DNA from: Marinibacterium profundimaris
GTDB lineage: Bacteria > Pseudomonadota > Alphaproteobacteria > Rhodobacterales > Rhodobacteraceae
NCBI RefSeq assembly: GCF_002210095.1
Contig: NZ_AQQR01000033.1
Location: 1 to 33,067 of the forward strand
Reading direction: 5' to 3'
Length of the DNA: 33,067 nucleotides
Part shown: in pieces, positions 23,716 to 31,075 of the stretch
Position numbering within the stretch: position 1 is the first letter of the stretch
Layout: every line of letters starts with the position of its first letter
Made by a program: the position numbers and the translations under genes
The notes under the pieces: generated by a model
Told to the model about the DNA's origin: nothing
Database searches by the model: none
What the model saw: the letters and a program-made list of their open reading frames with translations, nothing else

Positions 23716-25230
23716 TCAGACCTCCTGCGCCGAGGTGCGAAGCGCGTCGAACCTGTCTTGCAGCAGCGCATCGGCGGCCTGCTGGCGGTCCTGATGCGCG
23801 GCGGCGCGGGCGTCCAGTGCCGCCAGCGTGGCGCCATAGCTTTCCAATGCCTCGTCCATCGCTGCCGGGGCGGGCCCGCCGAACCGGTCGCGGACGGCGA
23901 CAAAGCGTTCCGGGCCGACGGCCTCGCGAAAGGCGGCCTCGTCCAGTGTCGTGGCGCGGCCCGCGTGTTGGGCAAAGGCGTCGCGGAAGGCCGGGAACCC
24001 CTGGCTCAGCACGCTGTCCTCGGCCACCACGGCGCGGGCCGTGGCGGTGGCGATCTCGTGCGCCTGGCGGAAGGACAGCCGCTCGGACCGGACCAGCGTA
24101 TCGGCCAGTTCGGTGATGGTGATGCAGGACCGGTCGATGTTGCGGCGCACGTTGTCGGGCCGCACCTCGGCCTGCGCCAGCAGCGCGGCCAGCAGCTCCG
24201 CGACCCGCCCGGCGGTGTCGAAGGCGCGCGCGCCGGCCACCTGCACCTCGCTCTCGCTGTCGTTCATGTCGGTGTTGGGCGTGTTGTGCATCGTCCGCAC
24301 CAGCGCATCGGCCTGGCCAGAGGCGGTGGAGGCCAGGTGGCGCAGGTGCTCGATCGGCACCGGGTTGCGTTTCTGCGGCATGATGGAGCTGATCTGGACG
24401 AGCGCGTTGCTGACGTAAAGCTGGCCGACCTCGAAGGCGGTCCAGTACTGGAAATCCTGCACCAAACGGCCGAGGTGCAGCATCATCAGCGACAAGGCCG
24501 AATAGGTCCCCGTGAGGTAATCCACCCCGGCGATGGAGGCGTAGGAATTGCGCGTGGGCGCGGCAAAGCCGGTCAGTTCGGCCATCAGATGGCGGTCGAC
24601 GGGAAAGCCGCTGGTGGTGATGGCGGCCGCGCCCATGGGCGACAGGTCCACCACCGCGCGGGCGTCCTCCAGCCGCTCGAGATCGCGCAGAAGCGTCTCG
24701 AGCGCGCCCGACAGGTAATGACCATAGGTCGTGGGCTGGGCCGGCTGGCCATGGGTATAGGCGACGACGATCTCGGCCCTGTTGCGCGTGGCCGCGTCCA
24801 GCATCGCCTGCGCCAGCGCCCGGCCCTTGGCCAGGAAATCGTCCAGCAGCCCCTTCAGGCGGATCCGCAGGATCGCATGGTCCAGGTCGTTGCGGCTGCG
24901 CGCGGTGTGCAGGGCGCCGCCCAGCTCGGCGCCGACATGGGCCTTCAGCGCGGCTTCGACCTCGAAGAAGAGATCCTCGTAGGCGCCGGTGTATTCAGCC
25001 GGTTCCAGAATGTCGCTGGCCTCGACCTGCGCCAAAGCGGCGGCGATGCGCGCGGCGTCGGCCTGCGGCAGCACGCCGGTTTCGGCCAGCATCACGCAAT
25101 GCGCCCGGTTGATCCGGATCAGCGGCTCGCCGAACAGCGCCTTGGCGTGATCGTACAGCGGCGCCAGCACGGTGCGGGCATAGACCGGGTCGGGAAAGCG
25201 GCTGGTGTCGTGGTGCGAAGGGTCTCTCAT
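23716..25230 (-). CDS. Argininosuccinate-lyase-superfamily enzyme, divergent
   Basis: This 504-residue protein is longer than typical ArgH (about 460). The superfamily motifs are present: 'LHTARSRNDLDHAILRIRL' (ArgH: TGRSRND), 'AYTHGQPAQPTTYGH' (catalytic His region) and the flexible signature loop 'SSIMPQKRNPVPIEH'. Differences from ArgH include TARSRND for TGRSRND, and 'PNTDMNDSESE' where ArgH has a Y-N-K-D-L-Q-E-D-K type segment contacting the substrate. The family releases fumarate by breaking a C-N bond. Location inside an ABC-import operon, one base after a permease and three before the ATPase, argues for catabolism of an imported N-substituted aspartate (or related adduct), not arginine synthesis. 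EDDS lyase is a known precedent for such a role. Confidence 0.85.
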   Translation of the reverse strand: MRDPSHHDTSRFPDPVYARTVLAPLYDHAKALFGEPLIRINRAHCVMLAETGVLPQADAARIAAALAQVEASDILEPAEYTGAYEDLFFEVEAALKAHVGAELGGALHTARSRNDLDHAILRIRLKGLLDDFLAKGRALAQAMLDAATRNRAEIVVAYTHGQPAQPTTYGHYLSGALETLLRDLERLEDARAVVDLSPMGAAAITTSGFPVDRHLMAELTGFAAPTRNSYASIAGVDYLTGTYSALSLMMLHLGRLVQDFQYWTAFEVGQLYVSNALVQISSIMPQKRNPVPIEHLRHLASTASGQADALVRTMHNTPNTDMNDSESEVQVAGARAFDTAGRVAELLAALLAQAEVRPDNVRRNIDRSCITITELADTLVRSERLSFRQAHEIATATARAVVAEDSVLSQGFPAFRDAFAQHAGRATTLDEAAFREAVGPERFVAVRDRFGGPAPAAMDEALESYGATLAALDARAAAHQDRQQAADALLQDRFDALRTSAQEV

Positions 25231-25231
25231 G

Positions 25232-26077
25232 TCAGCCTTTCAGTCCGGACAGCACGACGCCCCGGATGATGTATTTCTGCAGAAGGATGAAGACGATCAG
25301 CGTCGGGATGGTCGAGACGGCCGCGCCGGTCATCACCATTTCCCAGCGGGTCAGGTTCTCGCTCGCAAACGACGACAGGCCCACGGGCACGGTGAACAGG
25401 TCCCTGTCCGAGGTGACGATCAGCGGCCAGAGGAAGGCCGTCCAGTTGCCCAGGAAGGTGAAGATCGCCAGCGCCGAGAGCGCCGGTGTGACCAGCGGCA
25501 TGGCGATCTCCCACCAGATGCGGAATTCCGACAGCCCGTCGATCCGCGCCGCGTCGATCAGCTCATCCGGAACCGTGCCGAAGAACTGGCGCATCAGGAA
25601 GACGCCGAAGCCGGTGATCAGCCCGGGGAACATGATGCCCCAGTAGCTGTCCAGCCAGCCCATGTGCGAGCTCATGACATACCACGGGATCACCAGCATC
25701 TCGGTCGGGATCATCAGCGTCGACAGGATCGCGATGAAGACAAGGCCGCGACCGCGGAACCTGTACTTGGCCAGCGTGTAGCCGATCAGGCTGTCGAAGA
25801 AGAGCACCGAGGCGGTGACGATCGTCGAGGTGATCAGCGAGTTGACGAACCACGCGGTGAACCGGCCGTCGGCGAAAAGCTCGGCATAATTCGCCAGCGT
25901 CGGGCGCGCGGGGATGAACCGCAGGTCATAGACCTGGTCCGGTGTCTTGAGCGAGGTCGAGATCATGAACAGGAACGGCATGATCATCACGATCCCGCCC
26001 ATCGCCAGCAGGGTCCAGGTCAGGACCCGGACGGGGCGGACGGGTTTGCGGAAGGCGGTGATGTCGGTGATGCTCAT
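25232..26077 (-). CDS. CUT1-type ABC permease, MalG-like
   Basis: This 281-residue membrane protein has about six transmembrane segments and the inner-membrane EAA loop 'DAARIDGLSEFRIWWEI' followed by 'MPLVTPALSALAIF'. The N-terminus is cytoplasmic and basic ('RKPVRPVRVLTWT'), and a long periplasmic loop follows the first helix. The ATG at 26077 overlaps the stop of the MalF-like partner (ATGA at 26074). The pair forms the heterodimeric channel for the binding protein at 27022. Only one base separates its stop from the lyase start, which indicates tight co-expression. Confidence 0.94.
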   Translation of the reverse strand: MSITDITAFRKPVRPVRVLTWTLLAMGGIVMIMPFLFMISTSLKTPDQVYDLRFIPARPTLANYAELFADGRFTAWFVNSLITSTIVTASVLFFDSLIGYTLAKYRFRGRGLVFIAILSTLMIPTEMLVIPWYVMSSHMGWLDSYWGIMFPGLITGFGVFLMRQFFGTVPDELIDAARIDGLSEFRIWWEIAMPLVTPALSALAIFTFLGNWTAFLWPLIVTSDRDLFTVPVGLSSFASENLTRWEMVMTGAAVSTIPTLIVFILLQKYIIRGVVLSGLKG

Positions 26078-26967
26078 TCGGACCTCAGCAGGCGCAGCTG
26101 CACGACGGTGATGGCCAGCAGCACCACGAACAGGACCATGGTCTGCGCGGTGGCATAGCCCATTTCATAATCGACGAAGGCGGAATTGTAGATGTTCAGC
26201 ACCAGCGGCCGCGTGGCGTTCAGCGGCCCGCCCTGCCCGTCCACCGTCATGTTGTAGACCTGGTCGAAGATCCGCAGGAACCCGATGGACGACACCACGA
26301 TCAGGAACAGAAGCGTGGGCTTCAGCAGCGGCAGCGTGATCTCCCACAGGATGGTCCATGGGCCCACGCCGTCGATCCGGGCGGCCTCGTAATAGGTGTC
26401 CGGGATCGCGCGCAGCCCGGCCAGGAAGATGATCACCTGAAAGCCCAGACCCGCCCAGACCGCCGGCGCCAGGACCGAGGGCAGCGATTGCGTCATCGAC
26501 CGCAGGAAGGGCTGCTGCGGCAGGCCCATCGCCGACAGGATCTGGTTGAAAAGCCCGATCGGCACCGGTTCATAGAACCAGCGCCAGACCCAGGCCATGG
26601 CGACGGCGGTGGTCAGGTAGGGCACGAAGTAAAGCGCCCGGATGAAGCCGTGCATGAAGCGCACGCGATCCAGGTAATAGGCCACCGCGAACGAGATCGT
26701 CAGGCTGACCGGCAGGCCGATCGCCAGGTATTTGAACGTGTTGCCGAAGACCTTCCAGAACACCGGATCCCCGAACATGCGCACGTAATTGTCGAGGCCC
26801 ACGAAGTCGCGCGGGCCCATCATCGGCCCCTCGGTCAGGGAAATCCAGCTGGACTGGAACGTGGGCCAGAACCGGACCACGACGAAGAAAAGGACCGGGA
26901 CGATCAGGAACATCCAGGCGGTCGCGGCCCGTTTCTGGCCGACGGTCATGGTATCGCGAAAGGACAT
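26074..26967 (-). CDS. CUT1-type ABC permease, MalF-like
   Basis: This 297-residue permease has about six transmembrane segments and the EAA loop 'EAARIDGVGPWTILWEI' with 'TLPLLKPTLLFLIV'. The sequence before it ('PAVWAGLGFQVIIFLAGLRA') is typical of sugar-type permeases (UgpA/MalF). GGAGG stands 7 bases before the ATG at 26967. It lies 54 bases downstream of the binding-protein gene and overlaps the second permease. The substrate cannot be read from the permease alone. Confidence 0.94.
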   Translation of the reverse strand: MSFRDTMTVGQKRAATAWMFLIVPVLFFVVVRFWPTFQSSWISLTEGPMMGPRDFVGLDNYVRMFGDPVFWKVFGNTFKYLAIGLPVSLTISFAVAYYLDRVRFMHGFIRALYFVPYLTTAVAMAWVWRWFYEPVPIGLFNQILSAMGLPQQPFLRSMTQSLPSVLAPAVWAGLGFQVIIFLAGLRAIPDTYYEAARIDGVGPWTILWEITLPLLKPTLLFLIVVSSIGFLRIFDQVYNMTVDGQGGPLNATRPLVLNIYNSAFVDYEMGYATAQTMVLFVVLLAITVVQLRLLRSE

Positions 26968-27021
26968 GGGGGCCTCCGGTGCGGTGCGGGTGGCGGCGCC
27001 GTGGCCGCCACCCGGCGCCGG

Positions 27022-28278
27022 TTACTCGGTGTAGAAACTGTCGAGCAGCTTCTGTTCTTCCTCGGCGGCGGTGGCCAGCGAGTCCTCGACCGAGACGCCG
27101 CCGATGTTGATCCGGTCGATCATGTCGAGCCAGATCTGCCGCTGCGCGCTTTCGTTGACGAACTCGGTGGTCTGCGCCGTTTCAAGCCCCGCGATGAACG
27201 GGCCATAGACCGGATCATTCGCATTCGCCTCGGTCAGCGCGACCGACGGCTTCGCCGGCAGCTCGCCCACCACGTCCAGCCACAGCTGCATCGCCTCGTC
27301 GGTGGTCAGGTAGGCCAGGAACTTCTCGGCCGCGGCCAGCTCCTCGCCCTCGACGCCCGCCGCGATGCCGTTGACCCAGTAGGACGCATAGTTCGACGTC
27401 ACGCCGTTGTGGCTGGGCAGCGGGGCCACGCCCCAGTTCAGCCCTTCCATCGACTGCACCGCGCCGATCCGGAACGACCCGTCGATCAGGATCCCGGCCC
27501 GCTGCGCGGCAAAGGAGGCCTGGCTTTCGTTCATGAAGCCGTAATCCGTCGCCTTGTCCTCCATGAAGAGGTCCGTGTAGGCGTGCAGCGCCTGGGCGCC
27601 CTCCTCGGTGTTGTAGGTCACTTCGGTGCCGTCGTCGGAATAGGGCTGGCCGCCGAACTGGCGCATCAGCACCTCGCGCCAGTAATGCGCGTCCTGCGAC
27701 ACCGGCGTGGCGGTGATGCCCGCGACCAGCAGGTTGCCGCCCGCGTCACGTTCGGAAATCGCCATCGCCGCCTCGACCAGCTCGTCATGGGTTGCGGGCG
27801 GGTTTTCGGGGTCCAGCCCGGCCTTCTCGAACAGGTCCTTGTTGTAGAACATCGCCAGCGAGCGCACCGCCGTCGGCAGGCCCATATAGGCGCCGTCGAT
27901 CTTCATCCGCTCGACGATGGGAAAGAACTCTTCCTCGATCTCGGCCGGCGGAAAGGCCTCGGTCGAGAGCGGCTGGATCAGGCCGGCCTTCATGTAATCG
28001 GGCAGCCAGCCATAGTAGAACTGCATGACATCCGGCCCCTCGCCCGCCGGCACGGCGGCGGCGACCTTGGTGCGGAACTGGGCATAGGGGAAATGCGTGT
28101 GCTTGACCGTGATGTCGGGGTTCGCCTCCTCGAAGGCCTCGATCAGCTGGTCGATCGCCTTGACGCGCCCGTCGAAGAAATACTGCCAGTATTCGATTTC
28201 GACCGCCGATGCGGGCGCGGCGGTCAGTGCGGCGGCAAGGCCCGCCGCGGCCGTGGTAAGCTTGAGTTTATGGGTCAT
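27022..28278 (-). CDS. Extracellular solute-binding protein, family 1 (UgpB/MalE-like)
   Basis: This 418-residue protein has a clear signal peptide ('MTHKLKLTTAAAGLAAALTA', cleavage near ASA-VE). The mature part starts 'EIEYWQYFFDGRVKAIDQLI', typical of family 1 sugar-binding proteins, with 'FPYAQFRTKVAAAVPAGEGP', 'YMGLPTAVRSLAMFYNKDLF' and 'GILIDGSFRIGAVQ'. Several Tyr and Trp residues could line the ligand site. GGAGG is 7 bases before the ATG at 28278. It follows the MBL-fold gene by 67 bases and precedes both permeases, so it defines the specificity of this import system. Confidence 0.94.
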   Translation of the reverse strand: MTHKLKLTTAAAGLAAALTAAPASAVEIEYWQYFFDGRVKAIDQLIEAFEEANPDITVKHTHFPYAQFRTKVAAAVPAGEGPDVMQFYYGWLPDYMKAGLIQPLSTEAFPPAEIEEEFFPIVERMKIDGAYMGLPTAVRSLAMFYNKDLFEKAGLDPENPPATHDELVEAAMAISERDAGGNLLVAGITATPVSQDAHYWREVLMRQFGGQPYSDDGTEVTYNTEEGAQALHAYTDLFMEDKATDYGFMNESQASFAAQRAGILIDGSFRIGAVQSMEGLNWGVAPLPSHNGVTSNYASYWVNGIAAGVEGEELAAAEKFLAYLTTDEAMQLWLDVVGELPAKPSVALTEANANDPVYGPFIAGLETAQTTEFVNESAQRQIWLDMIDRINIGGVSVEDSLATAAEEEQKLLDSFYTE

Positions 28279-28345
28279 GTGTCAACCTCCGTGTTGCTGT
28301 GGGATGCCGCAGTTCGGCTGCGGCTTGGTCTGTTGTTCCGTCTTG

Positions 28346-29188
28346 TCAGCCTGTCCCGGGGCGATAGACATAGCCGCCCCCGTCCCGTGCGATCCGGCCC
28401 AGCTGCAGCCCGTCCCGGAAATGCCCGGCCCCGATGCGCCAGTCCTCGTCGGCCGCCCGCGCGAGAAAGGCCTCGCGGCTGGCCCGCGCGGTTTCGGCAT
28501 CATGGTCGGCGCGGTGCGACCATGCGGGCCGTTCCACCTGCGCGGGGCAGTGAAAAACATCTCCTGCCACCGCGATCGTGTCGCGCCCGGTGTCGATCAG
28601 CACCGATTGATGGCCCGGCGTATGACCCGGCGTCGGCAGGTAACGGATCCGGTCGGCGATCCGCGCGCCATCCTCCAGCGCCTCGACCCGGCCGGCCTCG
28701 ACCAGCGGCTTGAGGCAGGTCTCGTAGGCGATCAGGTGATGCTCTCCCATGCCCGGCGCGCCGGCCTCGAAATGGGCCAGGTCCGCTGCCGGGGCGACAT
28801 GGCGGGCCTTCGGAAAAAACGGCCCCTCCGGCCCCATGGTCCATCCGATATGGTCCATGTGAAGATGGGTGAAGACCACCAGGTCGATCTCGTCCGGGCG
28901 CACCCCGGCCATCTCCAGCCCCACGGTAAGGCTGCCGTAAAGGCCGCCCAGATAGCGGTTGGGGCCCGGCCCGATCCCGGTATCCACCATCACCGCCCGG
29001 CCATCGATCCGCAGCAGGAAGCAGCCGAGGCTGGGCTGAAACCGGCCCTCGCCGTCCAGACCGGCGCAGGTCAGGCCGGACCAGTCCGCCGCCGCGACCT
29101 GCGGGAACGACCAGCTCACGTCGACCGGAGCCGGAACCGCATCGATCATCGGCAGGATCATCTTATCCGGCGTCGGCAGAGTGGACAC
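28346..29188 (-). CDS. MBL-fold metallohydrolase
   Basis: The metallo-beta-lactamase fold is clear: the metal motif 'THLHMDHIGW' (HxHxDH), a third histidine in 'PTPGHTPGHQS', aspartate in 'VAGDVFHCP' and a final histidine in 'IGAGHFRDG'. I chose GTG 29188 (280 residues) because GGAAGG lies about 9 bases upstream; ATG 29161 (271 residues) is the alternative, and a TTG at 29251 is less likely. No signal peptide is seen, so it is cytoplasmic. Relatives include lactonases and other ester/lactone hydrolases. As first gene of the importer-lyase operon it may open a lactone or ester in the imported compound or in a product. Confidence 0.85.
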   Translation of the reverse strand: MSTLPTPDKMILPMIDAVPAPVDVSWSFPQVAAADWSGLTCAGLDGEGRFQPSLGCFLLRIDGRAVMVDTGIGPGPNRYLGGLYGSLTVGLEMAGVRPDEIDLVVFTHLHMDHIGWTMGPEGPFFPKARHVAPAADLAHFEAGAPGMGEHHLIAYETCLKPLVEAGRVEALEDGARIADRIRYLPTPGHTPGHQSVLIDTGRDTIAVAGDVFHCPAQVERPAWSHRADHDAETARASREAFLARAADEDWRIGAGHFRDGLQLGRIARDGGGYVYRPGTG

Positions 29189-29235
29189 CTTGGCGGCCCT
29201 TCCATTCGTTCCATTGCAGAACAAACTTGCCGTTG

Positions 29236-29251
29236 AGACGGCGTCTGTCAA
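29236..29251 (-). promoter_or_regulatory. Promoter/operator of the MBL-importer operon
   Basis: On the minus strand a perfect TTGACA (29251-29246) is immediately followed by the palindrome AGACGGCGTCT (29246-29236, read on plus). A -10 box at 17-18 bases is poor (AAGTTT). The palindrome is well placed for a repressor such as the ROK protein of this operon. Confidence 0.4.
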
Positions 29252-29290
29252 CTGTGAATCCCGGAGATCAGGCGTTATCCATCGCTATTT

Positions 29291-29310
29291 AGTTCCAAAA
29301 AGTTCCAAAA
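29291..29310. repeat. Perfect tandem 10-bp repeat AGTTCCAAAA
   Basis: AGTTCCAAAA occurs twice in direct succession, about one helical turn apart. It is AT-rich within a GC-rich spacer between divergent genes, so it may be a pair of activator or repressor half-sites. Confidence 0.55.
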
Positions 29311-29379
29311 GGCCCATCGTCCGGCCCTCCGGACCGGGCACAGGCGCCCGCGCTTTCCGTCACGGGATGCGGCGCGACC

Positions 29380-29405
29380 GGAACATTTGCCATACGGCAC
29401 GGGTT
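29380..29405 (+). promoter_or_regulatory. Weak EcfG-like box upstream of sodC
   Basis: GGAAC (29380-29384), 17 bases, GGTT (29402-29405). The -35 element is exact and the -10 differs by one base. It is 192 bases from the sodC ATG, which is far, so support is limited. Confidence 0.25.
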
Positions 29406-29596
29406 GGGTTCATGATGTCGTCGCGCGCATGTCGGACGCGGAGTGCCGCGCCGTCCCGCCTGATAGGCGATCCGCACTTGCTGCGCATCCGGCGTTTCCG
29501 GCCCGCCGCGGGCCGAAAAACCGCGGTCGGATCACAAGGGGACGGACCGGGGGACGGACCGGCCCGCCCCCGTCGACCACCAGGAAGGACCTGATC

Positions 29597-30199
29597 ATGC
29601 TTCATTCCGCCACCACACCCTCCCGCCGGGCCCATGCCCGCACCGATGCGCTGACGCGGTCGCCCGGCCTGACGGGCCTTCTGACGGGCGGGCTGCTGCT
29701 CGCCGCGACCGCCCTTGGCGCCGGCCTGCTGCCGGGTCCCGCCGCGTCTCAGGAGGCCGGGGAGGAGGTCAGCTTTGTCTCGGCCGAGGGCGCCGACATC
29801 GGCACCGCCACCCTCACATCCACCCCCGCCGGGCTGCTGATCGAGCTCGACCTGCACGACCTGACGCCCGAGAGCTGGCACGGGTTCCACATCCACGAAA
29901 CCGGCGCCTGCGATCCCGGCGAAGGCTTCAAGACCGCCGGCGGCCATTTCGCGGGCGATGCCACGGCACATGGGTTCATGGTCGAAGGCGGCCCCCACGT
30001 GGGTGACATGCCGAACCAGTATGTCGCCGCGGATGGCACTCTGAAGGCGCAGGTGCTCAACACCATGGCCATTCTGGGCGGAGAGCAGGACAACGTCTCG
30101 GGGCGCGCGCTGATGCTGCACGGCGGCGCGGACGATTATGAAAGCCAGCCGTCAGGCGCGGCCGGCGACCGGGTCGCCTGCGCGGTGATCCCGGAGTAA
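29597..30199 (+). CDS. sodC: Periplasmic Cu/Zn superoxide dismutase
   Basis: This 200-residue protein has an N-terminal basic region and a long hydrophobic signal ('LTGLLTGGLLLAATALGAGL') ending near 'PAASQE'. Metal ligands are in 'GFHIHETGACD' (two copper histidines), 'GGHFAGDATAHG' (bridging and zinc histidines), 'GPHVGDMPN' (zinc His and Asp) and 'LMLHGGADDY' (copper His). Cysteines in 'GACDPG' and 'RVACAV' should form the structural disulfide. It converts superoxide to peroxide and oxygen in the periplasm, a sensible partner for an alternative oxidase. ATG 29597 has AGGAAGGA about 8 bases upstream; longer readings do not resemble the family. Confidence 0.96.
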   Translation: MLHSATTPSRRAHARTDALTRSPGLTGLLTGGLLLAATALGAGLLPGPAASQEAGEEVSFVSAEGADIGTATLTSTPAGLLIELDLHDLTPESWHGFHIHETGACDPGEGFKTAGGHFAGDATAHGFMVEGGPHVGDMPNQYVAADGTLKAQVLNTMAILGGEQDNVSGRALMLHGGADDYESQPSGAAGDRVACAVIPE

Positions 30200-30232
30200 C
30201 CGCAAGCCTCCCACCCTGCCCTTCCAGTAAAA

Positions 30233-30258
30233 GGCCCTGCGCCCCACGGCGCAGGGCC
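30233..30258. terminator. Perfect 11-bp hairpin after sodC
   Basis: Arms GGCCCTGCGCC and GGCGCAGGGCC enclose the loop CCAC. On the minus strand it is followed by TTTTACT, so it is a textbook intrinsic terminator in that direction; on plus it can still end sodC transcription. Confidence 0.7.
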
Positions 30259-30343
30259 CGATGCGCTTGACCCGGTGTCCCGGCACCGCCCCCCCTGTGG
30301 CCCCCTGTCCTTCCGTCTACGCAACGGCACGACCGCCTCCTGC

Positions 30344-30369
30344 GGATCCGAACGCGGTCGGCGCGCGTT
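30344..30369 (+). promoter_or_regulatory. Candidate EcfG-type stress promoter for exoD
   Basis: GGATC (30344-30348), 17 bases, CGTT (30366-30369) lies 29 bases before the exoD ATG. It differs by one base from GGAAC, and its distance to the start codon fits a short leader carrying the ribosome site. Confidence 0.35.
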
Positions 30370-30398
30370 GTCCGAAAAAAGCAAGAGGAGACACCCAC

Positions 30399-31007
30399 AT
30401 GAGCCAGGCCCCGGACAGCGCCGACCGACAATCTTCCGCACCGTCTTCGATGCGCGACATGCTCGACAGCCTGTCCGACTCGGCTCATGGCGAAGAGACC
30501 TCGCTCGATGACATCGTCGAGGCGCTGGGGCAGGCGTCCTTCGTGCCGGTCCTGCTTGCGCCGGCGCTCGCGGTGGTCACGCCGCTGTCCGGCATTCCCC
30601 TGTTCTCCAGCTTCTGCGGCATCTTCATTGCGCTGGTGGCCGGTCAGTCCCTGATCGGGCGAAGCCACCTCTGGCTGCCCGGCTGGCTGACCCGGCGGGC
30701 GGTGCCCACCAAGCGGCTGAAGAAGGGCATCGACCAGCTGCGCAAGCCGGCCGCCTGGATCGACCGCCATTCCGGGGAACGCCTGACCTTTCTGGTCACG
30801 CCGCCCGCCGACCGGCTGATCTTTCTCGCCTGCCTGCTCTGCGGCATGGCCATGCCCCTGCTCGAGGTCGTGCCCTTCTCGTCCTCGATCCTGGGCGCCG
30901 CCGTCACGCTGATGGCCTTCACGTTGCTGGCGCGCGACGGGCTCTTCGCGCTGCTGGCGCTGGTGGTCATCGCAGGCGGGCTGACACTGGCGGTGCGGTC
31001 GATCTGA
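30399..31007 (+). CDS. exoD: ExoD-family membrane protein
   Basis: This 202-residue protein has a polar N-terminus of about 45 residues, including 'TSLDDIVEALGQASFVPVLL', and then four to five hydrophobic segments. 'IPLFSSFCGIFIALVAGQSL' and 'RHSGERLTFLVTPPADRLI' fit the ExoD family. ExoD was named for an effect on exopolysaccharide production and alkaline tolerance in rhizobia; its biochemical role is unknown. The ATG at 30399 has GAGGAG about 8 bases upstream. The oxidase operon begins 68 bases downstream on the same strand. Confidence 0.88.
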   Translation: MSQAPDSADRQSSAPSSMRDMLDSLSDSAHGEETSLDDIVEALGQASFVPVLLAPALAVVTPLSGIPLFSSFCGIFIALVAGQSLIGRSHLWLPGWLTRRAVPTKRLKKGIDQLRKPAAWIDRHSGERLTFLVTPPADRLIFLACLLCGMAMPLLEVVPFSSSILGAAVTLMAFTLLARDGLFALLALVVIAGGLTLAVRSI

Positions 31008-31041
31008 CCGGAGGCCCCGGACACGGGCGATCAAAATCCCG

Positions 31042-31067
31042 GGAACAATCCGGACCGCCGCGCCGTT
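31042..31067 (+). promoter_or_regulatory. EcfG-type stress promoter match upstream of coxB
   Basis: GGAAC (31042-31046), exactly 17 bases, CGTT (31064-31067) is a full match to the alphaproteobacterial general-stress consensus GGAAC-N16/17-CGTT. It ends only 8 bases before the coxB ATG, so the transcript would be nearly leaderless or translation would start further in. This makes the site less certain despite the perfect match. Confidence 0.45.
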
Positions 31068-31075
31068 CACGGGGC

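Larger units (their letters stand above)
29189..29596. other. Divergent control region between the importer operon and sodC
   Basis: These 408 bases separate the minus-strand MBL/importer operon from sodC. No gene is convincing. The region holds an operator-like palindrome (29236-29246), a 10-bp tandem repeat (29291-29310), a stress-promoter-like box (29380-29405) and a direct repeat of GGGGACGGACCG-like sequence near 29538-29560 shortly before sodC. Confidence 0.6.

Noticed and set aside
22762-25269. Very long plus-strand open frame (835 codons) opposite the ATPase and lyase genes
   Set aside because: It is antisense to two well-recognised genes, has Arg/Gly/His/Asp-rich low-complexity composition and no recognisable domain. 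GC-rich codon use opens such frames by default.
26488-28713. Long plus-strand open frame opposite the permease and binding-protein genes
   Set aside because: Antisense to clear ABC importer genes; a composition artefact.
29189-29251. Extending the MBL hydrolase to a TTG start at 29251
   Set aside because: The TTG is part of a TTGACA promoter-like box and has no ribosome site. GTG 29188 with GGAAGG upstream is better supported.
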